In this document: positions 52,975 to 61,653 of the stretch, piece by piece
Layout: each line of letters starts with the position of its first letter
Numbering within the stretch: the first letter of the stretch is position 1
Assembly: GCF_016908855.1 (NCBI RefSeq)
Contig: NZ_JAFBER010000001.1
Span: forward strand, 186,001-250,000
Direction: 5' to 3'
Origin: Scopulibacillus daqui
GTDB lineage: Bacteria; Bacillota; Bacilli; Bacillales; Sporolactobacillaceae
DNA length: 64,000 nt
The notes under the pieces: generated by a model
The model's input: only the letters and a program-made list of their open reading frames with translations
What the model was told of the DNA's origin: nothing
Databases searched by the model: none
Translations under genes and position numbers: made by a program

Positions 52975-54150
52975 TTAATCAAACATGTATAGTTTTGTCC
53001 TTGCTTGAATACTTAAAACGAGACCGATTGACGCCATACAGGTTAATAAGGAGCTTCCCCCGTAACTGAGAAACGGCAGCGTAATACCGGTAATCGGCAT
53101 TACCTGTATAGTCATGCCAATGTTCTCAAAGATTTGGAAGGTAATCATGCCGATTATGCCTGTACAAATATAACTGCCAAAAGGGTCTTTTGTTGCAATA
53201 GCGGCATGTACGATACGGTAAATTAATAAGAAAAGCAGTGTAACAACAATCGCAGCGCCAATGAAACCAAATGAGCCGGCGATTGAAGCAAAGATAAAGT
53301 CATTCTGTCCTTCAGGAAGATAGATGCCGCTGGATTTCAAGCCGCCATGCCCGAAAAGCTGTCCGGATCCAATCGCATTCAATGAGTTAATTAACTGATA
53401 GCCTTGTTCATTAGAATACTCATATGGCCACAGCCAGCCGTAGAAACGATCAACTTGGTGCGATTCGAGTATAAAGCTGATAAGGTGCGGCGCATAAAGA
53501 AAGCAAACGATAAATCCGCCAAGGCCTAATACGATCAGCGAGAAGATTCCTACAATAATTCGCCAGTTAATTCCTGAGACGATAATGATGGCGGCAATAA
53601 TTGACATCATAATCAATGCAGTCCCTAAGTCGGGCTGTATTAAAATTAACAATAGCGGAACAGCAGACACGAGAATAATTTTGCCGAGCAATAGAAAATC
53701 TTCTCTAAGCGATTTAACCGTATATGTTTCATTATGACTTGTTACAACTTGACCCAATGAAAGGATTAAAAATACTTTCATAAATTCAGAGGGTTGGATT
53801 TGACCAAGACCAGGCAGTCTGTACCAGCTCCAAGCACCATGAGAAGCGTGAGCAAACGGTACCGGAACACCATGCGAGGCTGCGGTCAAGCCTAAAAGAA
53901 GCAGAATGCCAAATCCATAAAGAAACCAATGCACCATTCTCAGACGTTCATAATCCAAAACAGCGATTAAGAAACCAACAATGGCACTAAAGACATACCA
54001 AAATATTTGTTTTTTTACATAATTAGTGCCTGGCGCACTGGGATCCGGCGGTGCGGCGTTAATTGCTAACAGACTGCAGCAAAACAACAAAAAGACAAGA
54101 AATATTAATGTATAATCAAGTCTTTGGAATATCGAATTATTATTATTCAT
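52975..54150 (-). CDS. rodA: RodA/FtsW-type SEDS glycosyltransferase
   Basis: 391 aa from ATG 54150, nine nt after AAGGAT. About ten membrane segments with SEDS signatures: WYRLPGLGQIQPSEFMKVFLILSLG, QPDLGTALIMMSI, NEQGYQLINSLNAIGSGQLFGHG, GLKSSGIYLPEGQNDFIFASI and GITLPFLSYGGSSLLT. SEDS proteins polymerise lipid II into glycan with a class B PBP. The large loop around residues 250-285 fits RodA better than SpoVE/FtsW. No such gene lies here in B. subtilis. Confidence 0.9.
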   Translation of the reverse strand: MNNNNSIFQRLDYTLIFLVFLLFCCSLLAINAAPPDPSAPGTNYVKKQIFWYVFSAIVGFLIAVLDYERLRMVHWFLYGFGILLLLGLTAASHGVPVPFAHASHGAWSWYRLPGLGQIQPSEFMKVFLILSLGQVVTSHNETYTVKSLREDFLLLGKIILVSAVPLLLILIQPDLGTALIMMSIIAAIIIVSGINWRIIVGIFSLIVLGLGGFIVCFLYAPHLISFILESHQVDRFYGWLWPYEYSNEQGYQLINSLNAIGSGQLFGHGGLKSSGIYLPEGQNDFIFASIAGSFGFIGAAIVVTLLFLLIYRIVHAAIATKDPFGSYICTGIIGMITFQIFENIGMTIQVMPITGITLPFLSYGGSSLLTCMASIGLVLSIQARTKLYMFD

Positions 54151-54471
54151 AGTTAATCGATCCTTACTATTTGTACTAACACCTTTATTATCATATCTTA
54201 AAGTGGCTTCGTTGAAAACAGTAGAAAACAAAGTTGGCCATAGAATTTTTTCTTTATTTTAATAGACATTTAAATTTTCTTCATACAGAAAGCATATATC
54301 CTTTATTATTTTCGTAAAAGAAAACATTTTTTTGGGGAAAAGTAATAAAAAAGCATGATAATCATGCATCATAAAAATAACATAAAATAAATGAACTTTT
54401 CCCTTGAAAGTTTTAAACAAGTCGGTTAGATTATGAAGAAGCAAAAATAATGATATTAAGGGAGGGGAAGT
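54151..54471. other. Gene-free region between rodA-like gene and antiporter gene
   Basis: A/T-rich. The one notable element is GCATGAT-A-ATCATGC at 54353-54367. On the minus strand it is followed by six T and so resembles a terminator, although no minus-strand gene precedes it. As DNA it also resembles a Fur-like operator. No coding frame of substance. Confidence 0.5.
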
Positions 54472-56304
54472 ATGCACACATCATCAATTACTTCTTTAAT
54501 TGTTGTGTTGATTGCAGCCTTTTTCACACCAATTGTTTTAAATAGATTAAAGCTTAAAGCCATTCCCGTTGTTGTCGCTGAAATTATAGCCGGGTTAATC
54601 ATCGGGAAGAGCGGACTGGATATTGTTCACCATGGTCCCTGGATTGATATTATGTCGTCATTTGGCTTTATCTTCTTAATGTTTCTCAGCGGTGTTGAAA
54701 TTGACTTTTCAGTGTTTGTTAACAGTAATAAAAGAGAAATTCTGCCGAATGGCAAGCGGGAGCCGAATCGTTTCGGGCTTTCAATGTTTATATTTATTCT
54801 TATCTTAATTATATCATTTATTTTATCTGCAATTTTTGTATGGATGAATTTAACAAAGAATGTTTTCTTTTTAACTTTGGTCGTTTCAACCATTTCACTT
54901 GGCGTCGTTATGCCTACGTTAAAAGAAAATAAATTAATGAAAACAGGCATTGGCCAAATCATTCTGCTTATAACGGTTATTGCTGACCTTGCGACAATGA
55001 TTTTACTCGCTGTTTTCGTTTCATTCCACGATCCGTCCAGCGGGAATACTTGGCTGCTCTTTATTCTTTTTGGCGCTGGCGCTGTTCTTTATTTTATCGG
55101 CATGGCATTCAAACGCATGTCATTTTTGGAAACATTGTCCAAAGGGACTGTACAAATAGGAACAAGGGCGGTATTTGCTTTAATTTTGCTACTTGTAGGT
55201 GTTTCAGAAACGGTAGGGGCAGAAAATATTCTCGGCGCCTTTATAGCCGGAGTATTAGTATCGCTGCTTTCGCCGAATAAAGAAATGGTTCAGCAATTGG
55301 ATTCCTTTGGCTATGGATTTTTCATTCCAATTTTCTTCGTAATGACTGGCGTTGACTTGAATATTTGGGATTTATTCAGCGATAAATCTGTGTGGATATT
55401 AATTCCAATGTTATTCATAGCATTGCTGATTTCTAAGTTAGTCCCAATCTTGGTATTAAAGAAGTGGTATGATTGGAAAACAGTTTTGGGCGCTGGTTTC
55501 TTAATCACGTCAACATTGTCATTAGTTGTCGCCGCTGCAAAAGTGGGCGTGCAAATTCACGTCATCGACCAGCAGATGTCATCAACACTCATATTGCTGG
55601 CTGTTGTCACTTGCTTAATTACGCCGCCGGTCTTTAAAAAGATTTTTCCGAAGCAGGTTTCGAAAATGAAGAAGAAATTGGTTTTTGTCGGTGCCAATGA
55701 ACTGACATTGCCGCTTTCTCTAGAAATGGATCAGGACCGCTTTGAGACGAAGATGTATCATACAGAACTTAAAAAACATGATGATAAAGATTCACATTTC
55801 GATGTGATTGAGCTTGAGAGTTATGATATTGATGTCTTAAAGAATGCCGATATTTTCAAGGCCGATACGCTCGTGATCACTACTGGGAATGAAGAAACCA
55901 ATGATAAGATTGCGAGGTATGCAAAAGAACATGGTGTAGAACGCGTGATTGTAAGAATAGAAACACCTGAACATGCCGATGAGCTTCGCGATTTAGGGAT
56001 TGAAGTATTCTCATCATACTTCTCCAGAAAAGCCATGCTTAAAGCAATTATCGAGTCGCCGAGCGTTGTTAACTTGTTGACGACAAGCGAAAACGGCTTG
56101 TACCAAATTGAAGTCCATAATAGAGAATACGCCGGAACAACGCTAAGGAAATTTCCTTTCTTTGGCGATACGATCATCGTCAGGATTTTCCGGGATGATG
56201 AATCAATTGTCCCGCATGGAGATACGCGGTTAAACATTGGCGATAAATTAATTGTTACCGGCGGAAAAGAACATGTGGATCAACTGAGAGACATTTTAAG
56301 TTAA
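54472..56304 (+). CDS. yjbQ: CPA2-family Na+/H+ or K+/H+ antiporter YjbQ with TrkA domains
   Basis: 610 aa. Residues 1-390 form about 12 membrane segments of a Kef-type exchanger (PVVVAEIIAGLIIGKSGL, ILGAFIAGVLVSLL, IPIFFVMTGVDLN). Residues 400-520 are a TrkA-N nucleotide-binding domain, whose Rossmann strand FVGANELTLPLSLEM is partly degenerate. Residues 525-610 are TrkA-C (YQIEVHNREYAGTTLRKFPFFGDTIIVRI..GDKLIVTGGKEHV). ATG 54472 follows GGGAGGGGAAG. The ligand probably gates ion flux; ion specificity unknown. Confidence 0.92.
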   Translation: MHTSSITSLIVVLIAAFFTPIVLNRLKLKAIPVVVAEIIAGLIIGKSGLDIVHHGPWIDIMSSFGFIFLMFLSGVEIDFSVFVNSNKREILPNGKREPNRFGLSMFIFILILIISFILSAIFVWMNLTKNVFFLTLVVSTISLGVVMPTLKENKLMKTGIGQIILLITVIADLATMILLAVFVSFHDPSSGNTWLLFILFGAGAVLYFIGMAFKRMSFLETLSKGTVQIGTRAVFALILLLVGVSETVGAENILGAFIAGVLVSLLSPNKEMVQQLDSFGYGFFIPIFFVMTGVDLNIWDLFSDKSVWILIPMLFIALLISKLVPILVLKKWYDWKTVLGAGFLITSTLSLVVAAAKVGVQIHVIDQQMSSTLILLAVVTCLITPPVFKKIFPKQVSKMKKKLVFVGANELTLPLSLEMDQDRFETKMYHTELKKHDDKDSHFDVIELESYDIDVLKNADIFKADTLVITTGNEETNDKIARYAKEHGVERVIVRIETPEHADELRDLGIEVFSSYFSRKAMLKAIIESPSVVNLLTTSENGLYQIEVHNREYAGTTLRKFPFFGDTIIVRIFRDDESIVPHGDTRLNIGDKLIVTGGKEHVDQLRDILS

Positions 56305-56340
56305 AAAAATCGCGGGCCCGATTTTGCCCGCGATTTTTTA
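56303..56340 (+). terminator. Terminator after yjbQ
   Basis: ATCGCGGGC..GCCCGCGAT with flanking A6/T6. Confidence 0.88.
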
Positions 56341-56367
56341 ATGCACCTTAAAGCGCCGCAAAACTTT

Positions 56368-56390
56368 CGCTGTACGCTTCCCATACAGCG
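56368..56390. repeat. Inverted repeat upstream of fabI
   Basis: CGCTGTA-cgcttccca-TACAGCG, 7-bp arms with a 9-nt centre, about 30 nt upstream of a TATAAT at 56418. Could be an operator; it does not resemble a FapR box. Confidence 0.4.
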
Positions 56391-56471
56391 GTGTTTCCTT
56401 TATACTTTAAACTCGTGATATAATGGAAAATATCTTGTTGATGAAAAAAGCAGAATCCAGGAGGTTAAGAG

Positions 56472-57248
56472 ATGAATTTGTCATTAGAAGGCCGTACTTA
56501 TGTGATCATGGGCGTTGCCAATAAACGAAGCATTGCATGGGGAATCGCCCAAGCATTAGACAAGGCGGGCGCCAGGTTAATTTTTACATATGCGAGAGAG
56601 CGTTCCGGAGCTAATATTAAGAAATTAGCCGAAACATTGGAAAATAAAAACAGTCTGTTTTACCAATGCGATGTATCAAGTGATGAAGATATTGAAAAGA
56701 CTTTTTCTGCGATTAAAGAAGAAGCAGGTGTTATTCATGGACTTGCCCATTGCATCGCCTTTGCAAAAACAGAAGAATTAGGCGGAGAGTTTCTGGATAC
56801 AACACGCGATGGCTTTCTCCTTGCCCACAACATCAGTTCATATTCATTAACAGCTGTGTCCAAAGCCGCACGCCCATTGATGTCAGAAGGCGGCAGCATC
56901 ATAACATTAACTTATCTTGGCGGAGAGAGGGTTGTTAGAAATTATAATATTATGGGAGCGGCAAAAGCTTCTCTAGAAGCCAGTGTAAGGTATCTAGCCA
57001 ATGATCTCGGGAAAGACGGCATTCGCGTGAACGCGATCTCCGCAGGACCAATCAAGACCGTTTCCGCCAAAGGCATCTCCGATTTTAACAGTGTTATTAA
57101 AATGATTGAAGAAAAATCGCCGCTTCGCCGTTCAGTTGACCAAGAAGAGGTTGGAAACACAGCGCTGTTCCTAATGAGCGATCTCTCCAAAGGTATCACA
57201 GGGGAAAACATACATGTCGACAGCGGCTTCCATATTATAAGCATATAA
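56472..57248 (+). CDS. fabI: Enoyl-ACP reductase FabI
   Basis: 258-aa NAD(P)H-dependent SDR that reduces enoyl-ACP in fatty acid elongation. GVANKRSIAWGIAQALDKAGA (cofactor site), HCIAFAKTEELGGEF, and the Tyr-x6-Lys pair in YNIMGAAKASLEAS; IHVDSGFHII at the end. ATG 56472 follows AGGAGG. No FapR box was recognisable upstream, unlike fabH. Terminated at 57247. Confidence 0.96.
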   Translation: MNLSLEGRTYVIMGVANKRSIAWGIAQALDKAGARLIFTYARERSGANIKKLAETLENKNSLFYQCDVSSDEDIEKTFSAIKEEAGVIHGLAHCIAFAKTEELGGEFLDTTRDGFLLAHNISSYSLTAVSKAARPLMSEGGSIITLTYLGGERVVRNYNIMGAAKASLEASVRYLANDLGKDGIRVNAISAGPIKTVSAKGISDFNSVIKMIEEKSPLRRSVDQEEVGNTALFLMSDLSKGITGENIHVDSGFHIISI

Positions 57249-57281
57249 AAAACACGCAGGAATTTTTCTTGCGTGTTTTTT
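57247..57281. terminator. Terminator after fabI (works for both strands)
   Basis: AAAACACGCA ggaatttttct TGCGTGTTTT with T run; also lies after the minus-strand 50-aa gene. Confidence 0.82.
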
Positions 57282-57290
57282 ATGTTGCTT

Positions 57291-57443
57291 TTAGCTTTGT
57301 TTGTATGGTTTCCAAGTGACCTTGCCGCAAGTCGGGCATTCGCCTTGTGATTTTCTCGGTTCAAAAAGTGTTTTTTTCTTCGCTGCTCTTCTTTTTCTTT
57401 CCTGTATTTCTTCGTAACGCTTTTGAAGATCGCGTTTTTTCAT
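57291..57443 (-). CDS. Small basic protein with one CxxC, 50 aa
   Basis: ATG 57443 lies directly after GAGGTGA with good spacing. The N-terminal 30 residues are very basic and helical (MKKRDLQKRYEEIQERKRR). The C-terminus has CPTCGKVTW followed by KPYKQS, half of a zinc-ribbon; a full site would need a dimer or a partner. Stop is just before the shared terminator. Not recognised. Confidence 0.65.
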   Translation of the reverse strand: MKKRDLQKRYEEIQERKRRAAKKKTLFEPRKSQGECPTCGKVTWKPYKQS

Positions 57444-57534
57444 TAGACTTCACCTCTTTCATAAAAAGAGAAAGCTATTAATAAAAAATCTATTCCTAAT
57501 AAATTATATTCAGATATAAGATAAGCTGTGTAAA

Positions 57535-58404
57535 TTATGGGTGTTTGTTTTTAAAAGGATTAATTTGCTTGGGTTTCTGATCATGTTTTTTCTTAAAAGG
57601 ATTAATGGGTTCAGGCTCATGCATAAGATTTTCTTGATTTAACTTTGGCTTAAATGGTTGAATGGTATGGCTTTCAATTTCTTTTTTAGCTTTGTTTGCT
57701 AGATTTTTCATGCTGCCGCCGCTATCATCGGCAGGTTCTTCAGCATCAGCATCGTCTTTTGAGAGAGGTTCGTTATCAGGTTGTATTATAGAGCCGGGCT
57801 TTAGTGGCAATGATGGCAAAAATGCTTCTAACATTTGGCGCTTAGCCAATTTGGGATTTACAGGATATAGAATATCGTTGACAAACGTTTGATAATCACT
57901 CATAGATATATGCGATATTGAAGGAAAAGACTGGCTATTGGCAAGCTGCAGTAAAATATAAGCGATCCATTCCGCGCTTTGCTGAATATTGTTGTTATTG
58001 ATAAGAATTGTAAACGGCCGAGATTTGATGGGAAGCAAAACCTGCTTATGAATGAGCCGGCTGACACTGGTTGGCTGATCGGCCAGCGGTTTAAGATGAT
58101 AGGTCGTGTTTGCTGTTTCAATGGATAACTGGCGCTGTTCATCTGACTGGCATTTAATATCGCAGTCTATAGACTGTCCCTGTTTATGAATAAGAGATAG
58201 CCCCGTATGCTTAATATATTCCTTAGCAGACTGAAATAATGACCGGTTTTCTGTTTGTATGCGAATAGCTTTATCCGGAAATAATGGCGCCAATTGATTT
58301 TGTTCATTTAGAAATAATCCCCAATATGGTAGAATGGCTGCAATTTTATTGATATTTCTATCGGAATAACGGCGTATTTGGCCATTGATGTTCAATGGAA
58401 TCAT
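57535..58404 (-). CDS. CotO-like spore coat/exosporium protein
   Basis: 289 aa. I name it by position (fabI-cotO synteny in Bacillus) and architecture rather than by clear sequence identity. A 210-residue alpha/beta N-terminal part is followed by a charged, disordered tail with acidic (DDADAEEPADD) and basic blocks and the repeated motif INPFKKKH / INPFKNKH. ATG 58404 follows AAGGTGG nine nt upstream. Divergent from the Cys-rich gene; a shared sporulation-type control region is likely. Alternative: an unrelated forespore or coat morphogenetic protein. Confidence 0.55.
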   Translation of the reverse strand: MIPLNINGQIRRYSDRNINKIAAILPYWGLFLNEQNQLAPLFPDKAIRIQTENRSLFQSAKEYIKHTGLSLIHKQGQSIDCDIKCQSDEQRQLSIETANTTYHLKPLADQPTSVSRLIHKQVLLPIKSRPFTILINNNNIQQSAEWIAYILLQLANSQSFPSISHISMSDYQTFVNDILYPVNPKLAKRQMLEAFLPSLPLKPGSIIQPDNEPLSKDDADAEEPADDSGGSMKNLANKAKKEIESHTIQPFKPKLNQENLMHEPEPINPFKKKHDQKPKQINPFKNKHP

Positions 58405-58485
58405 TGGCGGATACCACCTTCTTTTTAGGTTGTAAATTTGGGCTGCGGGAAGTGTGCCAATCCTTGGCTTATATCCATACTATGT

Positions 58486-58496
58486 AATGAACCAAT
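58486..58496 (+). promoter_or_regulatory. Possible mother-cell sigma -10 element
   Basis: CATACTATGTA resembles the -10 of sigma E (CATACANT) and sigma K (CATANNNTA); no convincing -35 was found. 38 nt before the Cys-rich gene. Confidence 0.35.
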
Positions 58497-58533
58497 CAAC
58501 AATGATAGGTGTTGAGAAGAAAGGAAGGTATGT

Positions 58534-59721
58534 ATGGGTAACAGTCATAAACACAGGCATATTCCTAAGGCTGCGAACAGCTTGCAAGATGAATGCATAC
58601 GCGTGCCCAAAGTATACGATTGGGTTACCGATACACTCACAGTAACAAAGAATCTTATGTTTACAAGGGAACAACTCGAGGAAATAGAATGTGCTTTAGA
58701 GGATCCATCAAGACGTCCTCTCCGCATTGTTTGTCAAACACCGAAAACACCGCCATTGTTCCCATTAACAAACAGTGACCCGAAATTATGCGAGGAGAAA
58801 GGTTTTTATTGCGAACAAGTCGGTGAAAAGCGGAATGTAACCGTACCGATAAATGGAGAATTTGTAGAGGCGCAACTTGTAGATCTCATATTTACCACAG
58901 ATGTTTGTCTCGAAGTGATTGACCGCCACGGAAACATTGTCACAAAAATTCATACAGATGTATGCGCGCTAGAATCGTTTGTTTTATGCTATCCAGACGG
59001 AACAGATCTTCTTTGCAGAGTTTCTAAGATATTCTGCCGGATGTCATGCGGATCATTGCTGCTTAACTGCCCGGCGCCGTCATCAATTAAGGTAGAGGTT
59101 ACATTCTGTGTCGATGTTCAAGTTGAAGCAGAGGTGAAGCTTGAAGTTCTTGCTAAGTTCTGTTCACCAAGAAATAATGATATTGAAGCAGAAGAAGTTG
59201 AAATGAATAAATGTCCGCCGGTTGAGTTTCCAAAACAATGTCCAGATATCTTCCCGCGTCCTAACTGTGAATGTTCAGCATGCGGAGAAGCGAGCGGCAG
59301 AACAGGAAGAGATTGCACAGAGGAAGGCGAAGCAGGCATCTTCGTTGATATTTGTCCAAATTGCAGCTTAGTTGACAGCTCATTTGAATTTACTTTTGAA
59401 GATAAGGACACATCAGACGGATTGAAGAATCTTAACTTCCATGCCACTTCCTTTGACCAAGATTCGCTTGAATGCCGTGAGTGTGAGGGCGGCTTGAAAT
59501 TAATTGTCAGCGGTGAAGGGCGCACCAGCAGAGGACATCACCTAGACTTCAATTTAGCCTTGGTTGACTCGAGCTTCGGAGATCAATTCCAAGTTCAGTT
59601 AATTGACGAAAGAACCGGAGAAATTGTCTTTGATACAGGTATCGTTGATGTCGCAGAAGGCGATTTGGAAGTTGAGGATTGCGTGACATTTAAAGACTTA
59701 AAATTTAAAAAGCCAGTTTAA
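58534..59721 (+). CDS. Cysteine-rich putative spore-surface protein
   Basis: 395 aa with 25 cysteines (about 6 percent). The His-rich start MGNSHKHRH is followed by a conserved-looking CIRVPKVYDWVTDTLTV motif of the kind seen in coat/exosporium proteins. The middle repeats beta strands VDLIFTTDVCLEVIDRHGN and VEVTFCVDVQVEAEVKLEVLAKFC. A dense knot CPPVEFPKQCPDIFPRPNCECSAC lies near residue 230. A cysteine-poor beta-domain begins around residue 290. ATG 58534 follows GAAAGGAAGG. Cross-linking by disulfides during coat assembly is inferred. Monocistronic, terminated at 59728. Confidence 0.6.
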   Translation: MGNSHKHRHIPKAANSLQDECIRVPKVYDWVTDTLTVTKNLMFTREQLEEIECALEDPSRRPLRIVCQTPKTPPLFPLTNSDPKLCEEKGFYCEQVGEKRNVTVPINGEFVEAQLVDLIFTTDVCLEVIDRHGNIVTKIHTDVCALESFVLCYPDGTDLLCRVSKIFCRMSCGSLLLNCPAPSSIKVEVTFCVDVQVEAEVKLEVLAKFCSPRNNDIEAEEVEMNKCPPVEFPKQCPDIFPRPNCECSACGEASGRTGRDCTEEGEAGIFVDICPNCSLVDSSFEFTFEDKDTSDGLKNLNFHATSFDQDSLECRECEGGLKLIVSGEGRTSRGHHLDFNLALVDSSFGDQFQVQLIDERTGEIVFDTGIVDVAEGDLEVEDCVTFKDLKFKKPV

Positions 59722-59727
59722 AAAAAG

Positions 59728-59752
59728 GGTGAGAATTTTTTCTCACTCTTTT
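59728..59752 (+). terminator. Terminator after the Cys-rich gene
   Basis: GGTGAGAA tttt TTCTCACT then CTTTTCC. Confidence 0.72.
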
Positions 59753-59832
59753 CCCCATATATACAAGCAAGATTAACGCCTTTAGTTCATAAGATGGTAA
59801 AAGACCATATATATCTTTAGGGGGCGTTGGCT

Positions 59833-60801
59833 GTGGATGAACAAAAAGAGGCGCTAAGTTATGCACAATTAGTTAATCGGAAGCAATACTATCAAGAAAA
59901 ATCCCTAAAGTTAGAAAAAGAATTTATTTTTGCTAAGGAAAAAATTAACTCCCTGGAACAACAGCTTAAAGACATTGGCTCTAAGTGGAAAAAATTAGAA
60001 GATAAAGCGAATAAACTTGATGAGATAAAAAAGTCATATGAACAGCTTCAAGAAAAATATCAACAGGAAGTTCAAGAATATGAGCAAAAGTTAACGGCTT
60101 TAGAAAAAGAAGCTGAACAGCTTAGAAAGAATCAAAAAGATGACGGTGCTATTGACTATGAAACCTATCAACAAAGGGTTAGAAGCTATGAGCAATTATT
60201 ATCTGAAGTTCAAGAAGAAATAAATGAAAAAGACAGGGAGCTTGCTGTTTATAAAAAACGTTTAAATATTTTTGAGAAACGTTTGAAGGCGGGCGGTGAA
60301 CTCCAAGTTTCGATAAAGCCGGATCTCAACAAAAAAGATACGGCTGAAAAACCTCATATAAAAGTCATACCTTATATTGACTATGCCATCATCATTGATA
60401 AAAACCGCTGTATGATCCGCGGCGATCTTATTATTGAAAATGTCGGAGAGCAGACATTAGGAACCCCTATGGTATGCTTTAGATTTTATCCGGGCGATGC
60501 TGCATTGATTAAAGGGCGGATTATGAACGCGCAAGACTTGGAATATAAAGAACCTGATCAGCAATTACAATGGGTTTTCCTTGAGAGTGATTGGGCGGAA
60601 GAAGCAAAAGAGCGGGGCGAAATTTGGATTCATCCATTATCTTCTGTCAAAACAAAAGCAAATGAATTATTAACATTAAGTGATTTCCAAATTCCGATAG
60701 AAATGAAATATTATGATCATGTTTCAGTGGAGGTTTTTGTTTATTTTCAGGATAGCGACTACAAGGCAAAAAGCGTCAACCAGATTTTAATAAACGTTTA
60801 G
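59833..60801 (+). CDS. Coiled-coil protein with C-terminal beta domain
   Basis: 322 aa from GTG 59833 (GGGGG eight nt upstream; the TTG at 59827 is too close). Residues 10-155 are continuous heptad-type coiled coil rich in Lys, Glu and Gln. Residues 175-322 are a compact beta-rich domain (DYAIIIDKNRCMIRGDLIIENVGEQTLGTPMVCFRFYP, ending YFQDSDYKAKSVNQILINV) reminiscent of immunoglobulin-like sandwich folds. No signal peptide. Not recognised; its position among putative coat genes suggests a structural spore protein. Confidence 0.6.
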   Translation: MDEQKEALSYAQLVNRKQYYQEKSLKLEKEFIFAKEKINSLEQQLKDIGSKWKKLEDKANKLDEIKKSYEQLQEKYQQEVQEYEQKLTALEKEAEQLRKNQKDDGAIDYETYQQRVRSYEQLLSEVQEEINEKDRELAVYKKRLNIFEKRLKAGGELQVSIKPDLNKKDTAEKPHIKVIPYIDYAIIIDKNRCMIRGDLIIENVGEQTLGTPMVCFRFYPGDAALIKGRIMNAQDLEYKEPDQQLQWVFLESDWAEEAKERGEIWIHPLSSVKTKANELLTLSDFQIPIEMKYYDHVSVEVFVYFQDSDYKAKSVNQILINV

Positions 60802-60942
60802 TTTGAAGGCAGGCTATAGATTCCGGCAAGTGAATGCAAATAGCGTGCAGGTTTTATTTAATAGGTATTGTAGGCTCAGGTCCATACACATCTCAACGGT
60901 TATGCATATAGTGTCATGAGACCATTTTCAGGAGGGATAACA

Positions 60943-61314
60943 ATGTCTGAAGAGAAAAAGAAGTCAAAAACGATTCATGTAGATACATTGCACATTAAAG
61001 CTAACGAAATTATTCTTCACCAAGATCCTCAAGAAGGGGCGGGGCCAAATGTTCAAGGGCCTATGCAAGGTCAGCAGCAAGGCCCGGGGCAAGTTCAAGG
61101 CCAGCCCGGCATGCCTCCGCAATTTATGCCGAGAGACTTTTGGGGATTTCCGATCCGGCAGTTCCCGGTGCAGCAGCAACAGCAACAAGAAGAACAGACT
61201 GAGGAAAACGCGCAAGAAGCACAAGAAAATCAGAACCAAGATGAAAATAATCAAAATCCGCAAAATCAAGACGGAGGCCAAAATCAACCGCCTCAACCAA
61301 GAGGATGGTTTTAG
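60943..61314 (+). CDS. Gln/Pro/Asn-rich protein, possible spore coat component
   Basis: 123 aa from ATG 60943 after AGGAGGG. A short beta-hairpin-like N-terminus KTIHVDTLHIKANEIILHQD is followed by a low-complexity region: Gly/Gln/Pro, a run of six Gln, then Glu/Asn/Gln, ending QPPQPRGWF. Such proteins commonly decorate coats. It follows the coiled-coil gene by 140 nt and is terminated strongly. Base composition shifts with the repeats, but there is no sign of transfer. Confidence 0.6.
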   Translation: MSEEKKKSKTIHVDTLHIKANEIILHQDPQEGAGPNVQGPMQGQQQGPGQVQGQPGMPPQFMPRDFWGFPIRQFPVQQQQQQEEQTEENAQEAQENQNQDENNQNPQNQDGGQNQPPQPRGWF

Positions 61315-61316
61315 AA

Positions 61317-61348
61317 AAGAGCAGCCAGGCGGTTGCTCTTTTTTTTCA
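61317..61348 (+). terminator. Terminator after the Gln-rich gene
   Basis: AAGAGCAGCC aggc GGTTGCTCTT followed by six more T. Confidence 0.87.
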
Positions 61349-61452
61349 CTTATAAAGTGAGACAGCGTCACACACAGCGGCTCTCAGATTTGCAATTTAT
61401 CGTTTGGCATGGGGCATGATCGGGTAAAGTTAAGAAAAAGGAGTTGTGTGGC

Positions 61453-61653
61453 ATGGGATATCGTTTGCCCGCAGAGATTCAAAACGATCACGTATATGTT
61501 CACAGGCTTTCTAAGATTCGGCAGCCATTTAAAACGCCGCCCGTTTATCGTGTCAGTCTTTGGCTGAAAGATAAAAGCGGTGTTGAATCAAACAGTCGTT
61601 ATTTGTATAGTATGCTAACGGGATGCGGACAGCGCTTTGACCGATCAATCTAA
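61453..61653 (+). CDS. Small hypothetical protein, 66 aa
   Basis: ATG 61453 has AAAAAGGAG nine nt upstream. Basic, soluble: MGYRLPAEIQNDHVYVHRLSK, then QPFKTPPVYRVSLWLKDKSG and YLYSMLTGCGQRF. Its end overlaps the convergent DUF421 gene by four nt, with no terminator between. Unrecognised family. Confidence 0.58.
   Translation: MGYRLPAEIQNDHVYVHRLSKIRQPFKTPPVYRVSLWLKDKSGVESNSRYLYSMLTGCGQRFDRSI

Noticed and set aside
56942-57364. 140-codon minus-strand frame antisense to fabI
   Set aside because: Shadow of fabI; part of its end overlaps the better supported 50-aa gene in another frame.
60964-61371. 135-codon minus-strand frame over the Gln-rich gene
   Set aside because: Arises from the low-complexity CAG/CAA repeats; the plus strand has the ribosome site and terminator.
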